Assembly: GCA_016718565.1 (NCBI GenBank)
Contig: JADKCZ010000005.1
Location: forward strand, 124,001 to 188,000
Length of the DNA: 64,000 bases
Source: Anaeromyxobacter sp.
Lineage (GTDB): Bacteria > Myxococcota > Myxococcia > Myxococcales > Anaeromyxobacteraceae
Reading direction: 5' to 3'
Shown piece by piece: positions 60,128-64,000 of this stretch. A program made the position numbers and the translations under genes. The notes under the pieces were generated by a model. It ran no database searches and was not told where the DNA came from. It was given only the letters and a program-made list of their open reading frames with translations. Every line of letters starts with the position of its first letter. Position 1 is the stretch's first letter.

Positions 60128-60924
60128 GGCAACCCCTCCAGCAGCGCCGCCACCCGGGCTCGCACCTCGGCGGCCACCTCGGCCGCGTCGGCGTGGCTGG
60201 TGGCCAGCACCGGCTCGCCGAAGCGCAGCGCCACCCGCGAGGCGCCGCGCGCCGCCAGGCGGAGGTAGTGCGGGAGGAAGGTGGCGTCGCCGGTCCAGGC
60301 CAGCTCGGCCGGCTGGTAGCGCAGCGCCACCGGCACGGCCGGCACGCCCAGCCGGGCCGCCAGCCCGAAGAGCCCCTTGTGGAAGCGCAGCACGCCGGCG
60401 CCGTCGGTGGTGGTCCCCTCGGGGAAGTTGAGCACCGGCAGGCCGGCGGCGAGCGCCACCTCCACCTGGCGCAGCACCCGGAGGCCCGAGCCCTGGTCGC
60501 CGCGGGCGTGGAAGATCACCCCCAGCAGCCCGGCCAGCCCGCCCACCAGCGGCCAGCCGCGCACGTCCAGCTTGGAGATGGGCGCGCAGGGCACGCTGGC
60601 CGCCACCACCAGCGGGTCGAGCCAGCTGACGTGGTTGCAGGCCAGCAGGAGCGGCCCGGGCGGCAGGCCACCCTGCACGTCCACCGCCACCCCGTGCAGC
60701 CGCAGCGCCGCCCGGCAGCCGTCGCGCAGCACCCGGGCCCGCTGGCGCGCCGGCGAGGGGACCGTCAGGCCGGCCCGCAGCGCCAGCCGGTCGGTGGCCC
60801 CGCCCCGCCCCACCCCGCGGGCGCGCGCCGCCACCAGGGCCGCGGTGGCGCCGGTGGCCGCCAGGCGCGCCCCGGCCCGCACCACCCCCACCCCGCCGGC
60901 CGCGGCCGCCGCCAGCGCCGACAT
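60124..60924 (-). CDS. PlsC-like 1-acyl-glycerol-phosphate-type acyltransferase
   Basis: A 266-residue membrane acyltransferase. NHVSWLDPLVVAA carries the catalytic His and Asp of the H(x4)D motif, and LNFPEGTTTDG is the second conserved block. ISKLDVRGWPLVGGLAGLLG follows between. A hydrophobic N-terminal part anchors it. It would transfer acyl chains to a glycerophosphate or lyso-lipid. The ATG at 60924 shares its first base with the stop of the GNAT gene. It is translationally coupled to both neighbours. Confidence 0.88.
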   Translation of the reverse strand: MSALAAAAAGGVGVVRAGARLAATGATAALVAARARGVGRGGATDRLALRAGLTVPSPARQRARVLRDGCRAALRLHGVAVDVQGGLPPGPLLLACNHVSWLDPLVVAASVPCAPISKLDVRGWPLVGGLAGLLGVIFHARGDQGSGLRVLRQVEVALAAGLPVLNFPEGTTTDGAGVLRFHKGLFGLAARLGVPAVPVALRYQPAELAWTGDATFLPHYLRLAARGASRVALRFGEPVLATSHADAAEVAAEVRARVAALLEGLP

Positions 60925-61448
60925 CAGGCCACTCCCTGCAGCGGCTCGCGGTCCACCAGGCCGAGCTTCTCCATCCGGCCGCGCAGCCGCTCGAAGCCGC
61001 CCCGGTCGATGCGCGACACCAGCCGCCGGTCGCCGGGGCCGTAGAAGTCGTCGCGGAAGCCCTGCTCGGTGGCCCCCAGGGCGGCGTGCAGGGAGCGGGC
61101 CTGCAGGTTGTCCTCCTTGACGGTGAACCAGACCGAGTCCACCCGGTCGAGCAGGGCCGCGGTGAGCGCCCGCAGGAGCTGCAGCGCCACCCGCGACCCC
61201 TGGCGGCCAGGGGCCACCGCCAGCGTGGTGCAGTAGGCCTCGCGCCCCTTGAGGAAGCAGAGCACGTAGCCCACGATGCGGCCGCCCTCCAGGGCGGCGA
61301 AGCAGCTGTCGGGGAAGAACTCGCAGCAGAGCCGCACGTAGTAGGCGCCCAGCACCCCCTCGCCGGCGGCGCCGAAGACCTCCTCCTCGATCGACATGAG
61401 CGCGGCGAAGTCGTCCTGGCGAAGCTGCCTGATCTCGCGGTGGGCCAT
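60924..61448 (-). CDS. GNAT-family N-acyltransferase
   Basis: A 174-residue GNAT protein. IRQLRQDDFAALMSIEEEVF starts the fold, FAALEGGRIVGYVLCFL is strand region, LAVAPGRQGSRVALQLLRAL is the acetyl-CoA pyrophosphate loop (usual Q/R-x-x-G-x-G/A, here RQGSRVA), and VKEDNLQARSLHAALGATEQ closes it. The ATG at 61448 has GGAGGA a few nt upstream; a longer start further upstream lacks a site. It is the first gene of a GNAT-PlsC-ureohydrolase operon and is divergent from the metallophosphoesterase gene. Confidence 0.85.
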   Translation of the reverse strand: MAHREIRQLRQDDFAALMSIEEEVFGAAGEGVLGAYYVRLCCEFFPDSCFAALEGGRIVGYVLCFLKGREAYCTTLAVAPGRQGSRVALQLLRALTAALLDRVDSVWFTVKEDNLQARSLHAALGATEQGFRDDFYGPGDRRLVSRIDRGGFERLRGRMEKLGLVDREPLQGVA

Positions 61449-61617
61449 GGGGTTCCTCCTCGGGTGTGAGGGGAGCGTGCCGCCCCGGCGTGACGGGGCG
61501 GTCGCGGCCAGGCGACGGGTCGGTGGCGCCGTCACAGTTCACCCGGCCGAGCGGCGGCGGTCGCCGGGCCGTCACCGGCGGCGTGTTGACTGCCGCGCGA
61601 GCCAAGGAGGCGAACGC

Positions 61618-62424
61618 GTGCACGGCACCCTGGTCCACCTCTCCGATCTGCACCTCGGCCGCGGGCCGGCCGAGGCCGTCGCGCTGCGCCACATGGTGAG
61701 CGCCATCCTGGCGGCGCGGGTGGACCAGGTGGTGGTCACCGGCGACGTCACCGACCACGGCCGCCTCGACGAGCTGGCCACCTTCCGGCGGCTCACCGCC
61801 CCCATCGCCGACCGGCTCACGGTGGTGCCGGGCAACCACGACCGGCTCGGCGAGGACGCCGGCCGGCGGCTCATGAGCGGCCGGGTGGCGGTGGAGCGGC
61901 GCCCCGGGCTGCACCTGGTCCGCCTCGACTCCACCGCGCCGCACAACCGGCGGCTGCTCGACAGCCACGGCCTGGTGACCGCGGCCGACCTCGACGCGGT
62001 GGAGGCGGCGCTCTCCGGGGCCGGGCCCCGCGACCTGGTGGCGGTGCTGCTGCACCACCACGTCCACCCCCTGCCGGGCGACGACCTGTGGGAGCGGCTG
62101 GCCGGCCTGGTGGGCCTGCCCTGGACCGCCGAGCTGTGCGCCGGCGCGGCCCTGCTGTCCCGCCTGCGCGGGCGCTGCGACCTGGTGCTGCACGGCCACC
62201 GCCACGTGCCGGCCGAGCGGCTCCTCGACCCCGGCGCGGCCCGCCCGCTGCGGGTGGCCAACGCCGGCTGCACCCCGGCGCTGGGGCGGGCCCGCCTCTT
62301 CGTGCACGCGGACGGGCGGCTCACCGGCGAGGGCTGGCTCACCGCCGGCGCGGCCCGGCCGGCCGTCACGCCGGTGCAGGCCGCCGCGGCGGACCTGGGG
62401 GCGGACGTGGCGGCGGCGGCCTAG
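61618..62424 (+). CDS. Calcineurin-type metallophosphoesterase
   Basis: A 268-residue phosphoesterase. All five metal motifs are present in order: HLSDLHLG (D-x-H), VVTGDVTDHG, VVPGNHDRLG, VLLHHHVHPLP and VLHGHRHVPAE. The GTG at 61618 follows AAGGAGG (61604-61610). No signal peptide. Related enzymes act on cyclic nucleotides, phospholipid head groups (LpxH-like) or phosphoproteins, and the sequence does not decide. The stop codon CTAG overlaps the presumed end of ppk on the other strand. Confidence 0.88.
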   Translation: MHGTLVHLSDLHLGRGPAEAVALRHMVSAILAARVDQVVVTGDVTDHGRLDELATFRRLTAPIADRLTVVPGNHDRLGEDAGRRLMSGRVAVERRPGLHLVRLDSTAPHNRRLLDSHGLVTAADLDAVEAALSGAGPRDLVAVLLHHHVHPLPGDDLWERLAGLVGLPWTAELCAGAALLSRLRGRCDLVLHGHRHVPAERLLDPGAARPLRVANAGCTPALGRARLFVHADGRLTGEGWLTAGAARPAVTPVQAAAADLGADVAAAA

Positions 62425-64000
62425 CTGCGGCCCCTGGTCGGGCCGCTCCGGCGGCGGCGCCACCCGCAGCGCCGGTGGCCCGGGCGCCGGCCGCCCGCGG
62501 GTGGCCAGCTCCACCAGCTCCTGCTGGCTGCGCACCATCCCGGGCGCCGGCGGATCGCGCAGGTAGCGGCCGTCGGCCTGCAGCCGCCGGGCGCGCGCCG
62601 TGTCCTTGAGCGCCAGCCCGAGCACCTCGTCCACCAGGCGCGCCTTCAGCTCCGGCGCCTCCACCGGGAACATGACCTCGACGCGGGTGTTGAAGTTGCG
62701 CGGCATCCAGTCGGCGCTGGAGAGGAAGCACTGGGCCTCCGGCCCCACCCCGAAGGCGAAGACCCGGCTGTGCTCCAGGAAGCGGTCCACCACCGAGACC
62801 ACCCGGATGCGCTCGGAGAGCCCGGGCACCCCGGGCTTGAGGCAGCAGATGCCGCGGATCAGGAGGTCGATCTCCACCCCGGCCCTGGAGGCCGCGTAGA
62901 GGGCGCGGATCACCGGCGGGTCCACCAGCGCGTTCATCTTGGCCACGATGCGGCAGGGCTCGCCGCGCTCGGCCTTGGCCCGCTCGCGGTCGATGAGCCT
63001 GAGGATGCGATCCTGCATGTCGCCCGGCGCCACCACCAGCTTGTTCCAGCGGGGCGGCTCGGCGTAGCCGGTCAGCACGTCGAACAGGTCGGCCACGTCC
63101 TCGCAGAGCCCGGAGTCCACCGAGAAGAGCGACAGGTCGGTGTAGCCGCGGGCGGTCTGCGGGTTGTAGTTGCCGGTGCCCAGGTGCACGTAGCGGCGCA
63201 GCCTGCCGCCCTCGCGCCGCACCACCAGGGCCATCTTGCAGTGGGTCTTCAGCCCGGGCACGCCGTACACCACGTGCACGCCGGAGTCGGCCAGCTTGCG
63301 GGCCCAGCGGATGTTGCGGTCCTCGTCGAAGCGGGCCTTCAGCTCCACCAGCGCCGTCACCTGCTTGCCCTCCTCGGCGGCGTGGGAGAGCGCCCGCACG
63401 AAGGGCGAGTCGCCGCCGGTGCGGTACATGGTCTGCTTGATGGCGATGACGTCCGGGTCGTCGGCCGCCTCCTCGATGAAGCGCACCACCGGGTCGAAGC
63501 TCTCGTAGGGGTGGTGCAGCAGCTGGTCGCCGCGGGCCACCGCCTCGATGACCGGGGTCTCCTCGTCGAAGGCCGGCGGCACCACCGGGGCGTGCGGCGG
63601 CACCCTGAGCTCGGGGCGCAGGTCGGCGTCGGCCAGGGCCGCCACGTCCTGCATCTCCAGCGGGCCGGTCACCGGGTAGACGTCGGAGGGGCCCAGGGTC
63701 AGCTCGTCGGTGAGCCGGGCCACCAGCACGTCGGGCGCGCCCGCCCCCACCTCCAGCCGCACCGCCGCGCCGCGGTCGCGCTTGCGCAGCTCGTCCTGCA
63801 CGGTGGAGAGCAGGTCCTCCGACTCCTCGTCGTCGATGTCGAGGTCCCAGTTGCGGGTCACCCGGAAGATGGCCCGGTGCACCACCGCGAACCCCGGGAA
63901 GAGCTCGCCGGCGTGGTCGGCGATGATCTCGTCGAGCAGCCCGTGGGCCAGCCCGGCCGCGCTGGGCAGCTTCACCAGGCGCGGCAGCACCGCCGGCACC
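62421..64000 (-). CDS. ppk: Polyphosphate kinase 1, C-terminal part, no in-frame stop (cut by window edge)
   Basis: The last ~525 residues of Ppk1, which makes inorganic polyphosphate from ATP. ELFPGFAVVHRAIFRVTRNW opens the visible part; the head-domain core follows with HPYESFDPVVRFIEEAADDP, AIKQTMYRTGGDSP and ELKARFDEDRNIRWARKLAD. The autophosphorylated His is in GLKTHCKMALVVRREGG, and HLGTGNYNPQTARGYTDL and KMNALVDPPVIRALYAASRAG follow. Sense is good to VRSQQELVELATRG near 62500, but the frame then meets no stop and stays open antisense to the next genes down to 60124. The only stop nearby, TAG at 62421-62423, is in another frame, so one extra base late in the gene is likely. The listed end assumes that TAG. 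Confidence 0.9.

Noticed and set aside
60124..63999. A single 1291-residue minus-strand frame joining ppk to the PlsC-like gene
   Set aside because: The middle part is antisense to a metallophosphoesterase with all motifs intact, and in another frame to the GNAT gene. It results from a missing ppk stop, not from a real fusion.

Overview
The window is very GC-rich bacterial DNA. It carries genes typical of Myxococcota, most like Anaeromyxobacter and its relatives: a DUF2378 protein (a family known mainly from Myxococcales), many lipoproteins, a LETM1-like protein, a GspE-N-only protein, MsrPQ, a TatT-type TRAP transporter and a RecA promoter with a myxobacterial-looking LexA box. The lineage is inferred from gene content only. 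No tRNA, rRNA or CRISPR array was seen. The edges cut two genes: an unknown gene at the left end and polyphosphate kinase at the right end.

1-12.7 kb is mainly housekeeping: DUF2378, recA (with 30-bp tandem repeats in its leader), a ferritin, a LETM1-like protein, a HEAT-repeat lipoprotein with a HAMP-like membrane protein, glycerate kinase-fmt-rsmB, an AlkC-like repair protein and rpe. 12.7-19 kb holds a 7-TM histidine kinase, a coupled DUF429/uracil-DNA-glycosylase pair, a response regulator, msrPQ and an alpha/beta hydrolase. 19.3-23.5 kb is a tight six-gene operon of two NosL-like metal-binding proteins, a small membrane protein, an FtsX-type permease, an ABC ATPase and a membrane protein with a CPFC motif. 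It is the best candidate here for an uncharacterised metal or redox export system. 23.5-27.4 kb is a TRAP transporter split over two divergent units.

27.5-43 kb is accessory: an RG-repeat secreted protein, a degenerate gene fragment, three lipoproteins (one collagen-like, one of 2295 residues with IPT, propeller and FN3 domains), a small membrane protein, a lone RAYT transposase beside a 24-bp perfect palindrome, and an ABC-F ATPase with a methyltransferase. 43.5-47 kb is a cyclopropane-fatty-acid operon (FAD oxidoreductase, DUF1365, cfa) behind a good sigma-54 promoter candidate. 47-51 kb has glycan genes (GT17-like, DUF5672, membrane sulfatase). 51-62 kb has a GspE-N protein, a lipoprotein, an rRNA methyltransferase, YjdF-like and PAP2 proteins, a DUF47-like protein with two lipid glycosyltransferases, a GNAT-PlsC-ureohydrolase operon and a metallophosphoesterase.

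Three genes look broken in this sequence. rsmB has a frameshift with about 13 nt apparently missing. cfa lacks one G in a G run. ppk has no in-frame stop. Three such events in 64 kb suggest either a draft or metagenome-derived sequence with indel errors, or real decay. This cannot be settled from the window alone. Several lipid, envelope and glycan genes lie close together (cfa operon, sulfatase, PAP2 and glycosyltransferases, PlsC), so much of the right half appears devoted to the cell envelope.
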